Of a stretch of 64,000 nt of DNA, positions 22,698 to 33,619 are shown one piece after another. The notes beneath the pieces are model-generated. The model searched no databases. It was given only the letters and a program-made list of their open reading frames with translations, and was not told where the DNA came from. The stretch's first letter is position 1. Each line of letters begins with the position of its first letter. The position numbers were made by a program, and so were the translations under genes. This stretch comes from Haemonchus contortus (Eukaryota; Nematoda; Chromadorea; Rhabditida; Trichostrongylidae). The stretch spans positions 21,543,687 through 21,607,686 of the forward strand of contig LS997563.1 of NCBI GenBank assembly GCA_000469685.2, written 5' to 3'.

Positions 22698-22945
22698 CGG
22701 TATCCGTGCGATTCGGACTGCGCGCAGCAAATAGCACGGCGAAATTCATAACGATTTTGACGACTTTAGCGCCTATTACTGGGGCCCAAATTTCAAGTAG
22801 AGTAGATCAGTAGTGCCAGCTGACTCTATTTAACTATTCTATTTCAAGTTTGTGCCCCAATAATAGGCGCGAGAGTCGTTCGAATCGCCACGGATTTCGC
22901 CTCTCAATTTGCCGCACGCGGTTGTCGCGACAGGATTGAACGAAT
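22698..22945. mobile_element. Palindromic MITE, family B, copy B2 (about 248 bp)
   Basis: Same order of blocks as B1: a GTGCGATTCGGACTGCGCG end, then GCGCCTATTACTGGGGCCCA, a central AGCTGA region, then GCCCCAATAATAGGCGCGAG and a GC-rich right end. The outermost bases are less symmetric than in B1. Confidence 0.7.
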
Positions 22946-23449
22946 ACAACTGAATAGTGGTCCTCCTGTTATCGTTGTAACCCTACCTCGGCTCTTTCCG
23001 CGGTATCTGTCAAAATGCAAAATCACCGATTATGCCCGTACTATCGCAAGACTTATCAAGAGAACGAGATTCAAGGTTCAGGAACAGAAAGATTTGTCTT
23101 ACTTGTTTCTCAAGTTGAGGAAGGTCCTTTATACAAATCAGGTAGAAGCGGCAATTTGGGCATTGGGTGATCTATGTCCTCCTTCTTGATAGCTAAGGAT
23201 GCCTCGTTAGGGCAGCCAATAGCGCCTTATTTCAAAATGCGAGTTTTCAGGACAGTATAAGAAGAGTGGCCAAGGTACTTTTCTGAATCTCGAAGAAAAT
23301 AGTTTCAAAGTGGTCGTTAATCGATGATATCAAACACCTCCCTGTGTCATTTGCTCTTCCGGAATGGAAGGAGCTTGCATGATGTCAGGAGTTGTATATC
23401 CTATCACATGCCAATTAACAAGTGGAGGATAATAGGTCGCAGTGGCCAG
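22946..23449. other. Intergenic, nothing recognised
   Basis: No gene, repeat or motif recognised between the family B MITE and the TTAA element. Confidence 0.4.
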
Positions 23450-24069
23450 TTAACACGTTGACGACGATGTCGGTCAATGTTGACCGACAGCCAGTCTGTC
23501 TCGTGGGACGATGTCGGTCAATGGTGACCGACAGTACTGTAAGTCACCCAAGTGAAGAAATTCTCAGGTTTTTTTGTTTCATATTTTACATTTACTTATT
23601 TACTCACTAACTTTAGCGTCGACCGATGATCCATCTGAATCTAAGGTTTTTATGGAAATATTAAGTATCGAGTCAGGAGTCATACATCATATCAGATAAC
23701 TATAAAAATTTTAATTCCTTCTAACAATTGGCGCCTTACCTCTAATATTGTTCCCGCCAAACGTTTAAATAAAGCCTCCTATAAATGTTCACCAATCAAA
23801 GCTTCATACACCGAAATGGTCTACAAAGCTCCATGTTTTAGAAAATTCATCCAAATTTTAACAGAACACAAGTTTTTCTTTTGTTTTCAGGAGTTTTTAC
23901 TTGCTTCACACAAATAATAGCTTACTACTTATGAATACAGTTAACTAAACTTGGTTTCTGCTCCGTGGGACCATGTCTGCCAATGGTGACCGACGATTAG
24001 TCAGCGCTTTCAAACGGTCTCGTCCCGTGGGCGCGCAAACGAAAAACGCTCTCGTCGTCAACGTGTTAA
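23450..24069. mobile_element. piggyBac-like MITE with TTAA target duplications
   Basis: TTAA is present at both ends (23,450-23,453 and 24,066-24,069). Immediately inside are the inverted ends CACGTTGACGACGA and TCGTCGTCAACGTG. TTAA duplication is the hallmark of the piggyBac superfamily. Near the left end are two direct copies of ATGTCGGTCAATGNTGACCG, each itself a palindrome; a related block lies near the right end. The 612-bp body has no transposase, so it is non-autonomous. Confidence 0.8.
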
Positions 24070-24099
24070 GATTCAAGATGTTAGATGATGACAAGATAC

Positions 24100-24440
24100 C
24101 GACGTAAGTGTTTTCGAACGCTGATTTCGAGTCTGGGTTCCAAATCTGCGAAACGATTCTGGGAACAAACTCATGAGCCCTCGTCCCCCGTGTGCGGCTT
24201 TTATGCTCGACCTGAGCAGATCCAAACATGCAGGGATGGCCGAGTTAGGAAGACGATGGACTGGTAGGTGCGACATGGAGGTTCGAGTCCTTGATGCATT
24301 TGCTTGTTTTGCTTTTTAATAAAAAAGTGTCCTAAACGCTTTGCAAAACATATTTTTGCATCATATATGTAGACCTTTTACAGCCCCCCCCTTCTTCTTT
24401 ACGGAGCACCAGCAAGAATAATACAAGTAAAATTTTTTGC
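24100..24440 (+). repeat. Left arm of an inverted pair with tRNA-like boxes
   Basis: This arm contains ATGGCCGAGTTAGG (A-box-like, near 24,236) and GGTTCGAGTCC (B-box-like, near 24,280), then TTGATGCATTTGCTTGTTTT and CGGAGCACCAGC. The whole order recurs in reverse orientation at about 25,455-25,790. It may be an inverted pair of tRNA-derived repeats or the end of a DNA transposon that captured a tRNA-like sequence. It is not an intact tRNA gene: the stems do not close. Confidence 0.65.
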
Positions 24441-24673
24441 CGCCTCCACAGACCCAATAACGTGCACATCGACCCCTCCGCTCCGGGCACTTAAGATGTG
24501 GTCACTAAATTCAGCAGCTCCATGCAATTTCGACAGAGGGCGGATGGGCAACTCGTCAGATCATCGCGCTTTTGGTTAAAGTAGTGCCTTCTCTAGAAAG
24601 TTATAGAAAAGAGCTGATGCAATTCAGCTGACACTTTTATGAAAAAATACTGTCGGAATAATAGATGAGCATT

Positions 24674-25404
24674 CTATGAAAAAATATGGTAATCCAACAT
24701 AAAGTGTCTGAAACAGATAAGCTTCTCACAATAGGAGCAACGTATGAGAAATACTTCATCGCACCCATTACTCTTACAGTTCCCGTACTGATGAGATGAG
24801 AAACAGCATTGAACAGGAGTTTCGAATTTTCCGGGTCTGTGTCCAGGTGCCCTGCTGCAAACCATGAATGGGAGAGGAATCTTTGAATCTAGGCGTGTTA
24901 AACAAGAAGTATACTGGGGAGATAAGGCGAATTATGGAGCTGCGTTTGCTAACGTGGAAGTCTTGATCATGAGAAATTATGGAAGAGACAATACTCTTAT
25001 ACATGGCTTTGAATGGTAAAAAAAAATCGAGAGGCTGATTTTGGGAGGGTAACCCAGGTGGAATGTTGAGCACTTTCATCTCCTTTCCAATTGGCAAAAC
25101 ACTCTGAATTCCTTCAGGTCTTTGAACGAGCTCCATGAGTCGACGATCAGTAGGGTGGAAGCAAAACTGTTGATCTACCACATGATCTAACCCAATCCAG
25201 CATAAGTTCTTTGCTTATCATATGGGTTGTACTGACCCTGATCTCCAGTTCGAAGCGGGAAACAAATGCGATACGACCACTTTCGGGCAGAACACATTGC
25301 TGGTAATATGTTGGAAGCAGCTTGATCGATTGAATGTTTTGATCGTAAGTTTCTGTCGAATCCTCCAGGTCCTGCTCAAAATTTCGCAATTCGATTTTGG
25401 GCAA
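24674..25404 (-). CDS. Unrecognised reading frames with a CxxC...CxxC...H zinc-finger-like end, inside the inverted arms
   Basis: Minus-strand open frames run from about 25,404 down to 24,674 with frame changes that could be short introns or decay. Readable parts are a 5' part with LRNFEQDLEDSTETYDQ, a middle part with FHPTDRRLMELVQRPEGIQS and VLNIPPGLPSQNQPLDFF, and a 3' part with GCDEVFLIRCSYCEKLICFR followed by HFMLDYH. The last part resembles a small Cys/His zinc finger such as those at the C termini of some DNA-transposon proteins. Its position between two inverted arms fits a transposon-borne gene. I cannot name the family, and the exon joins are unresolved. Confidence 0.4.
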
Positions 25405-25454
25405 AGCTTTTGCAACTCTTCCCTGCTATACGTATAATGCACCCGTATACGTTC

Positions 25455-25790
25455 AGTGTATTAGCATTTCTGGTGCTCCGAAAATATGAAGGGGAGCTCT
25501 AAGAGGTCTACCTGATGCGTAAATGTGTTTTGCAAGCATTTAATACACTTTTTATAAAAAAGCAAAACAAGCAAATGCATCAATATTCGAACATCCGTGC
25601 CTACCAGTACTTCGGATTCCCCTCTCGGCCATCGCTGCCTGTTCGGAACTGCTCGGATCGCGTATGAAAGGGGTGACCGAACTGTTCTTCCCCACGTTCG
25701 CTTTGCGGGATGCGGCAAATCTTTTTCAATTTTCCTGCGCCTTCGAACTTCAATTATCGTACTCATCCCGCCTCCTCGCCAGTCGATAGG
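25455..25790 (-). repeat. Right arm of the inverted pair with tRNA-like boxes
   Basis: Read on the minus strand this has GCAGCGATGGCCGAGAGGGG, ACTGGTAGGCACGG, TGTTCGAATATTGATGCATT, TGCTTGTTTTGC and CGGAGCACCAGA, matching the left arm block by block. The A box is preserved; the B box is damaged. The arms are clearly diverged, so the pair is not recent. Confidence 0.65.
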
Positions 25791-26269
25791 AGGCAATATT
25801 TTTCGTTGACGGCCTTTCTCTTTTGAACAGTTTTGATTCTTTTTCTGTTTCTTTTTCTTTTTTGTATTTGTTGGACTTGGTGGTTTGGGGTGGCTCCCCC
25901 AATATTGTCGATGGTCAAGGTCGCATTGCAATTGATGAGAGCGGCCAGCAAATTCGGATAATTAAAGAACTCCCTAACTCACAAATTGCGCGCTCCAATC
26001 TTGCATCGCAATGCAAGTTACGATACGCTGCGAATGCGGCGAGCGCGATGCCGTGTTTGGGGGCAAGATACTGGACCCGTATAAAAGCAGCACCCGGGGG
26101 AAAGAAGGGCTAATAATTTTATTACCAGAATCGCTTTGCAGATTTGGAATCCATATTTGAAACCTGCGTTTGAAAACACGTCGGTGTACATCTCATCTTG
26201 AATGGCCACTGCGACCCAGTGTCCTTCCTTAGTTAGTAGGCGGGGTAGGTTTAAAGTAAAGTTTAAAAG

Positions 26270-26555
26270 TTTTTGGCGTTAATCAATCCCGTCTGAGGGA
26301 TGCGCCCCCGCACTCGACTTCCATTCAGAATCGTAGTGGCGTAATGAGTGCGTATGTGGCCTATACAATGACTTGCGGTGGCCAGCCGATGTACAAGTCA
26401 GTGTTTTTATCCTCCCAGACGAGTCTGGTACCAATTCACCGGCCCCGGAGGGATGGAAGGCTTGGTTGGCCTAGGCGGGCATCGATCCGGGATTCGAACC
26501 CCTGACCGTGCGTGTGATATGGTGCGCCACTTGCCACTACACCACCTCCGCCCTT
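26270..26555 (-). repeat. tRNA-derived SINE, copy 5 (full length, best preserved)
   Basis: On the minus strand it starts GGGCGGAGGTGGTGTAGTGG and has a B box GGTTCGAATCC at 26,490-26,500. The shared body follows (GACTCGTCTGGGAGGATAAA, ACATCGGCTGGCCACCGC), then GCCACTACGATTCTGAATGG, and a tail GATTAACGCCAAAAACTTTT. Both pol III promoter boxes look intact. This is the reference copy for the family in this window. Confidence 0.85.
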
Positions 26556-26756
26556 GGCGGGGTAGGTAGGAGAAACAAAAGACTCTTCGCATAAGGACTG
26601 AAGAAAGTTCAGATGGGCTGGAAAAATTCGAGAAGGCCCTTGTATTTGATCCTAGAGTGCAGCACCATGAAGATGTAGATGTGACGATTGTAGGTTCGCA
26701 TCTTTGCTGCCTTTAAGAAATTCTTACTTACTTGGATACTTAGACGCTCATTATCG

Positions 26757-27480
26757 GCTGATATTCCTCAGCGGCACACGCTTCCCTCCATTTTTGACGA
26801 TCTTGATCGGTTTAGGACCAGTGTGGCCAACATTTCCCTGAAGTTTCTTTAGTGAGTCACTCCATCTCGTTGCACGACGGCCAAGTGTGCGTTTAACCTC
26901 GCGTGAAGAATATAACGCAAGTGGTCCACCTGTCGTCCATGCGTCTGACCATGTGTCCTGCCCATCGTTTCTTTGCGTTCCACGCACATACTTCGGCGTC
27001 ACGAATGTCGGACATTGAGCGCAAGTCTGCGCTGCGGAGGTTTAGACTTCTGTGCTTGATCTGCGCGGTTGATCCTCAGCAGCCTTCGCTCCAGAGCTCT
27101 TTGTGCGCCTTGTTCTCCCCCTACGTCTCGGATGCGTAGCAGAGTGCGGGCAATACCGTAGAGTCGAAAAGGTCAGCTCGCATCTTCTTGTCCGATACGA
27201 AGTGAGCCGCTTCTTATATGTTTCCGACTGCCGCCCACGCGCATCTTCTGCATTTCGTAATCTCTGCACTTAAGTTGTTGTCCACAGAGATGAGTCGGCT
27301 GAGGTACACATAGGAGTCGGTGAATGGTAACGTGGCTCCTTTGAGTGTGACGGGTGCCGCATCATCCCATTCGTTTCGCATGACCATTGCCTTGCTTCTG
27401 CTCATCATGAGACCAATGACTATCCGTTTCGCTCAATCATTGCGCTGTTGAAGCTGATACACGATCCTCGGGTAGCTAGC
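26757..27480 (-). mobile_element. RTE-like non-LTR retrotransposon, 3' end of the polymerase ORF (decayed)
   Basis: The minus strand encodes, across several frameshifts, the C-terminal tail of a LINE endonuclease-reverse transcriptase. Readable pieces are MRNEWDDAAPVTLKGATLPF, SYVYLSRLISVDNNLSAEIT, an LFDSTVLPALCYASET-like piece, NAKKRWAGHMVRRMDDRWTT and SDSLKKLQGNVGH. These belong to the region after the RT catalytic motif (the YLG-like SYVYLSR, the YASET and the RWAGHMVR motifs). The endonuclease and most of the RT are missing, as usual for 5'-truncated insertions. Confidence 0.8.
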
Positions 27481-30038
27481 CTATTGAGGTGTGATTACCA
27501 CCGCTGTTAGCCAGAACATCTTCCCTCCCGCTCAACAGCATGGAATAAGAGTTGCCGTGCTGGGTGCGGGTGCAATGATGGAGGTTAGTGCTGGATTCGC
27601 GTAGTGCAAGGTTTCCGGTTCCAAAGCTATTCGACTCCTTATTAATTCGAATAATTGAAGTTTTTATTCGTGTGTAATGTTCGAGTAAGCCTCCACAACT
27701 GATTTATGAGATCGCCAACTATCGTTTCTGTTATCTGGCCTCCTTGACAGCCTGTGGAACCCGAGTTGGGGCCAGAGACCTTTTGCTGAGCTTGTAGGTG
27801 AAATGCACTAGTCAGGGTTGCTATAGTGAAAGTTCTCAGATAGTTCTTAGATATTGGGCGCCCATCGCCATGAATTCGTTTCTCAACGATTTTCAACGAA
27901 AGTAATACTAAATGGAAGTTGACTCGTGTCTTCCCCGACTAGGTCAAAGTTACACAATCGGCGAATGGTGCGACCTACGTAGTGGTCGCTACACACTCGT
28001 CCTTTACTCTTAATCGGAGGTTCTTTGCCGCGATCCGTGATCCTCCAGTTCCTTTTACGTCTAGATATCGTCATCACGAGACGGTATCTTGACCGAGATC
28101 ATCTAATCCATATTTTTTTATACTGTCCCCCCCCCCCCCCATGATCTCCTAAAAAGTGGCTTTTTGGCGCAAAACGGCCTGAATTAGCGCTTCTTTCTCG
28201 GCTGTATCGAAGGCTTTCTTACAGACGAAAATCCAGAACGGAACTACTGCTCTATCGTTGTACTTTGATGAGGCTTGTGCCCGTGTGCATGTGAACAGTT
28301 ATGCTTCACCCTCTTCGAGAGCCTGCTTGCTTATACTTAGTTGTTCTTCATCCAACACCTGCCTATCCTATTGAGGATGACCCGTTAAGCTTGTAGGCTA
28401 CAGACAGCACCAGCTGGGTGAATAACGTTTCGATAAATCTATCGTCATCGCGAATTCAAGAGGTTGGGAGTTAGGCGGTTCCATCGCTTTGCAAAACTGC
28501 AATTTCCAGTGTTCAAGGCAGCGTAATGAGCGATCGAGTGATCCTCTTTCAACCGCAGGCATTCATGATTGCTCTGGGCTGCCACTTTCAGGTGCTACTG
28601 GATTTAATCCTCCGAGAACCCCAACGAGGCTGAGTGGTATTCCTTTGTTGCATTCAAAAAAAAGACTGAATAGTGGCAGCTAAATAAACCACATGAAAAG
28701 TGCTTTGAATGAATGTTCAACTCTACCGGCTACCTTGTGTTTCTGCGATCGAGCTAGCATATGGATGGTTTATAAAATCTTTATCTTTAATCACGGCAAT
28801 ATTTATCGAACAAATGTCCGTTGAGCAACAATGAAATGAACCCTAATGCTATTTGACTTCTCTCACATAGTAACTGATATACCACTAAAATAGGCGTGTT
28901 GAAGAGAGAAAGCATGGCATGATGACGAGGAATCAAACAAAAGCGCAAATATTTTGCTTATTGCAGAACGACTTTTAGAAAATGTGATACCCAACAAGTG
29001 AAAATGGCCCCATAAATACTAGTGAGTGCGCAAACATCATGGACTACTGGCCGGAATAGATTGGATCCCGCACATAGCCTTCTGGGTATGAATCGTTGCT
29101 GTTTGTTTTTGCAAGGTTCTCTAAGCGGCCTAAAGTCTGTTGGAGGCACCATTCCGTGCAGGAGTTTTCGAAAATGTTCGAAACATCATCACACTTCGTT
29201 TCTGCTGAGCGGACGCGTTCATCATCATGCCACCGCCAAAGCCGGCTCGAAAGCGATCGCTATTCTTCCGCACACCAGCTACTGCTGAACGTTGCTTCTG
29301 AAACCATTCAAATATTACTGCAAACTCCATAAAAAAGCAAACAGATGAGCCTCAAACTAAAAGTGTCTTCATTTATAACATCGTCTCGCTTTTGGGTATT
29401 TAAGGGACAATACCTGAACCGACCGAGCGAGTTTTCTGTGAACTCATATATAAGTATCATAAATCTCATTGTGATCATAACAATGATAATTGTGAAATTA
29501 CAATCGAAAGTGGTATCATTATAATTGTTATTATAATTAACACTATTATCATATGATCATGTTAGGTCGATGAAAAAGTCCTGAGACTTGAATGCACGTT
29601 TTGAATCCATACACAATTTTGCTTAAGCTCTCGCTTATTAAACTACATAACGACCATTATTATTTTTGATATTCGTCCAGCGAAGGAGCAAGTCGGTTAG
29701 CCGCTTTCCTTCTACCAGGAAAAGAGGGTTGTGAGTGGGGAGGTCAGTCAGTTCTTTCGAGATCAACAGAAGTGACCAACATCCTTTTGGCCAGGAAGTG
29801 TTTAGTGCACCCAAACAGTCAGAAGAGACGAAGTAAGAGGAACAGGGTGCGAGAGCTTAAGTAGGGAGCGTAAAGAACGGCATTCCAGCCCCTCTAAACT
29901 GGACCGCGTGGTTTTACGACTGAGATGGAGCGCTACCACGAAGAAGATGAATAAAAATTTTTCTGAGTCGCCTTTTTGACTGCATAAACGAACCATGACT
30001 GCCGTAGATGGTAGCAGTGACCGACTGGCTTTGCGGAA
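27481..30038. other. Intergenic, mostly unrecognised
   Basis: Short frames without domains; a C-rich run at about 28,128-28,140; an AT-rich, partly self-complementary stretch at about 29,455-29,560. TTAGGTCGATGAAAAAGTCC at 29,562 resembles a mariner terminal repeat, but I found no partner end. Confidence 0.4.
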
Positions 30039-30410
30039 TCAACTCGCGGTATGGTATTTACTTCGAGTCTTGCAAGCAGCACAGCAGTACCTTCCTCGGA
30101 TGCAGTTGTAGCCTGGATTGTACGAACCTTTTCCTTCTAGAACACAGACACCGACCTTCTTGCTGTTGTCACAGAACATCCAGCTCTCATCCCTGTCGTC
30201 TGTCTGCGGAAGCTCCTTCCGATCGGAGGTCTCAAGGAGTGATTCGCTGATCGAGACACGAGTATGAGGGATGTCGTCGGTTTTCGCAGAACCATCGAGG
30301 AAACCTTTCCTTTCCTCTGCGTTCGTGAAGGTGTTGCTCTGATCGCGCTCGAAAAGCTTCACCAATTCTCTGCTCGCAGCCTTCGACTTCTTCTTCACTT
30401 GTTGAAAAGT
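30039..30410 (-). CDS. Small Cys-rich C-terminal reading frame, unrecognised family
   Basis: A minus-strand frame of about 120 codons reads KKKSKAASRELVKLFERDQ, an acidic Ser/Thr-rich middle, and then a Cys-rich end. The end has WMFCDNSKKVGVCVLEGKGS, then YNPGYNCIRGRYCCAACKTR. The spacing C-x8-C-x12-C-x5-CC-x2-C recalls the small CC-containing modules of nematode extracellular proteins. A possible acceptor (TTTTCAACAAG) lies just before. Upstream, another frame carries a hydrophobic MILSRLLYRFIF stretch that could encode a signal peptide, but I cannot join it in phase. Treat as a probable last exon. Confidence 0.4.
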   Translation of the reverse strand, partial: TFQQVKKKSKAASRELVKLFERDQSNTFTNAEERKGFLDGSAKTDDIPHTRVSISESLLETSDRKELPQTDDRDESWMFCDNSKKVGVCVLEGKGSYNPGYNCIRGRYCCAACKTRSKYHTAS

Positions 30411-31033
30411 CGGTCATTGTGAAAGGAGAGATGGTCGTGGATTGCTGTAAGGCATCTACTCCAAAAATAAAGCGATAGAGTAGGCGGCTAAGAATCATGG
30501 TAAAGAGGTCTTCTCTCAATGCGCTTTGGTATTGGGGGCAGCGGAACGAGCACTGGAGCCGCAGTGCTATTTTAAGAGGACAATGGATCGAAGATAGTAT
30601 CTCGACAGTAGCAACATGATTTACGGAAGAACCATGGACCTATATGGATGCTACTGGTGTAGCTCTTAAATTCTTCTCAAATAAGGTGATGATCCAATGG
30701 TGGCAAAGGCTCTTATACATGAGAAAACGACAATTAAATTTATAACACGTCTCGAGATTTCTGCAACAACCTAATATGATTCAAAGACACTCAGGAATTT
30801 TTCTTCGATTCTCTGATTTTCCAGTAATCCCACTATTTTCGCGAAAATTGAACAGCGATATTTTGTGAAAATCGAGGCTCACATCTGTTTCGATAATAAT
30901 GATAAATATTCACTCCGAATTATAAGAACCACGAATCATTAGAAGGGTTTTTTGAAATTTCTATAGCATTTTCAGTGTGTCTGAGATTCCTAATCATTTT
31001 TAATATAAGTATTTGTCTAAAATCGGTGTTTAA

Positions 31034-32335
31034 TTAAACCACACTCACATCCATGAGATGAGACCTGGGAATTTTCACCCATGAGAAAGGAGGCCACAAC
31101 TTCAAATCAGTGCCGAAATTTCTCAGGTGTTCTGAAGCCACAAACCACGAGCTTTTCCACTGAATCCTCGTTATACCGATGTAAGCAAAACTCAGAGATC
31201 CACCAACACTGAAGCTTAAGCAACTAAGTTTGGCAGCTATTATTTCGTCCAAGACACTACGTAAATAAAACTGATCGAAGGAGGCATTATAGGTCTAAGT
31301 GATTCACACTAGACATGTGAAGTCACTTGAAGCAAGATAGAGTCCTCAAAACACGATAGAGGCGAACAGAAGAGCAGAACAGAACAGCAAGACCTTTTGG
31401 TCTTATCATCAGCAAGTTGTATTGATCATCATGCTACCTTCTCATGTCAAGCATCGCTTGGGCTCGACTTCGCCTAGGTTTGCGATGTGGCCTGCAACTC
31501 AGATTATCTACCGAACGACGCATTGTTAGTACGTTCAGGCAGCATAGAATCCGAGCAACCAAATCAATCGGTACTGGTTCTTTGGCTAACTTTGTGAACT
31601 GTATTGGCCGTTGCTCAACAGAGAAAGCACGTTTGCGGTGAGAGGTCGACATAGGTCTCATGAATAGTAACGTGCGTTTGAAAGCTCCTTAGAAGAAAGA
31701 AGCAGTGGCATCCTCAGCGGGACGAATTAGATCTATGCAGTGCTAAAATTTGAAGACTGGTGTCAAAATAACGATTTCGTGCAGACTTGACAGCACAATT
31801 TTTGTTACAAACTCATTTCGCCTCTGAACGGAATACATAATTGCTCCGAACTTCTTTTCCCGACTAGGTTCCTTCTTATGATTCGCGTCAGAAGTTGATG
31901 TGGAAAAAGAAGGAGAAACTATCATTTCGAAACCTTCTATGAAGTTTGAAATTCTGTCGTGGGTCACCCGTACTTGGTCTCAATCATATATATGACTGCA
32001 ACGATTCTGGTCAAATTCGAAAAATCGGATAGTCGAAAGATTAACTTTTCGATGTCTTCGAAAAGTCAGATATTCGAAACAAATCCAGATTTGCCGAATA
32101 TACCGTCGAAAGTTGTCTGCTTATCCATCTGGTGCTGCTCACCCGATCGTTGCGCCAAGAAATCTTCTGTCTCGATGGCGTTCCCCGGAATTGTCGGCCG
32201 AAATCCTACAATAACTTCACTATTCTCGTTTCTTAGATGAACTACCTTTTCGTCGACCACGTCTTTGCAAAAAATGTAGTTTTTGAACTGTTTGCGTCGG
32301 TTGTTGGTTGTTGACTTCACAACATTCGCTCATTG
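31034..32335 (-). other. Weakly coding-looking minus-strand frames, unrecognised
   Basis: Frames at 32,066-32,320 (with VDEKVVHLRNENSEVIVGFR) and 31,743-31,967 have protein-like composition, but I found no domain and could not prove splice joins. They may be exons of an unknown gene or decayed sequence. Confidence 0.2.
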
Positions 32336-32784
32336 TTCTACTAGCTTTGAATAGATATTCTTATAGAAGGACCTCTACTTTCCTTGTTAGTGTGCGCTCA
32401 ATGCATTGCTTTCGAGAAAGCGTTGCCTCATAGTGCATTTAAAGGGACAGTTCAAGTTGAAAACGGTCACTGAGATTCCCTTTTTGGACGAATCTGCGAT
32501 CCGCGGGATAGCCTAAGGGGGCGCTGTTGTGCCAAAAGCGGCCTACATGCGGCCTATGTTGACGTAAACATGCAAGGCGGGCGAGTGTTGGACCCCTCAA
32601 CTCGCCCGCCCGCCCTAGGTGCGCACGTCGCACTAGGACACACATTTTGCAGGTAGGCAGTCAATGGCACCCCGTGTATGCAATTGCGCTTGCGTTTGAA
32701 CTGCTCTTCCAAATACCACTTCCATGCGACTGTTCTCCTCACATTCTCGTCTATTTATTCGTTTCACTTCCTTTTTCAGTTATA

Positions 32785-33619
32785 TTAGGTGTGTGCATTA
32801 ATTTCGACCATTTTTTGCGTACAAAAACAATTTTTTACAAAATTAAAACCAATGTACAATAACCGATGTATTGCCCATCGTCAGTTACAACTTCTTGCCA
32901 TCTTTCTAGTATCTTGTTGATTCCGCCTCTAAAAAAGTCTCCATCTCTTAAGGCAATCCAGTCAAGCACCCATTTTCGCACTTATTCGGCATTTCGGAAG
33001 CGTGTATCTGCCAAACTGACTTGCATGGAAAAGAATAGGTGGTACTCAGAAAGACCAAGATCCGGAGAGTATGCGGGCTGAACAAGCTGATCTCATCCAA
33101 CAACCGCAATTTTTCTGAGGATTTTCTTCGCAGCATGGGGTCTGCCATGTTCGTGTTGGAACCTCATGATAATTTCCTGCGATTAACGGCCGTTTTTAAC
33201 TAAGAACATCCTACAAACTGTCAAGTTGACAGTTCGTAGCGGTCAGCAGTAACAGTTTGGTACGGGCTCAGCAGCTCATAGTACACAGCACCCTTTTGAT
33301 CGTGAAGAATTGAAGAGAAACCATCTCAGCAGGTTCGTTCAGATAAAGCTTGTCTTCCATAGAGGCATCCGGTGGGCTTCAATGCCAGTTTTCTTGAAAT
33401 CAAACAGGAGGTGAAGGGCCCTCGAAAAACGGCTTATCACGTTCCATGACCAATCAGTTTGAGAGCAACGGGATTTCGGGGCAAAACTGATCTGTCTGCT
33501 CTTAAGTAGGTTGCCAATACCTTATCTTACAGAATATGACAGGTTTTACCGCTAAACCTCTAACATAGTTCGCGCAACGGTTCTTGAATCCGGCGGCGGA
33601 AATTAATGCACACACCTAA
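32785..33619 (-). mobile_element. Mariner-family transposon relic (835 bp, dead transposase)
   Basis: The element is bounded by TTAGGTGTGTGCATTAATTT and its complement, next to TA dinucleotides as expected for Tc1/mariner. The minus strand encodes recognisable but broken mariner transposase: HDQKGAVYYELLSPYQTVTA, QHEHGRPHAAKKILRKIA and PAYSPDLGLSEYHLFFSM. The first catalytic region and N terminus are missing, several stops and frameshifts interrupt it, and the QHD aspartate of the DD34D triad is Glu here. It cannot be active; it is an old internally deleted copy. Confidence 0.88.

Noticed and set aside
24231..24300. Possible Leu/Ser-type tRNA gene (TGGCCGAG ... GGTTCGAGTCC)
   Set aside because: Only the promoter boxes match; the stems do not pair, and the same block recurs in the inverted arm at 25.6 kb.
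26490..26555. Possible tRNA gene from the A and B boxes
   Set aside because: The acceptor and anticodon stems do not close and the sequence continues into a SINE body.
29562..29600. Mariner-like terminal repeat
   Set aside because: No matching inverted end or transposase fragment found nearby, so it is not annotated as an element.
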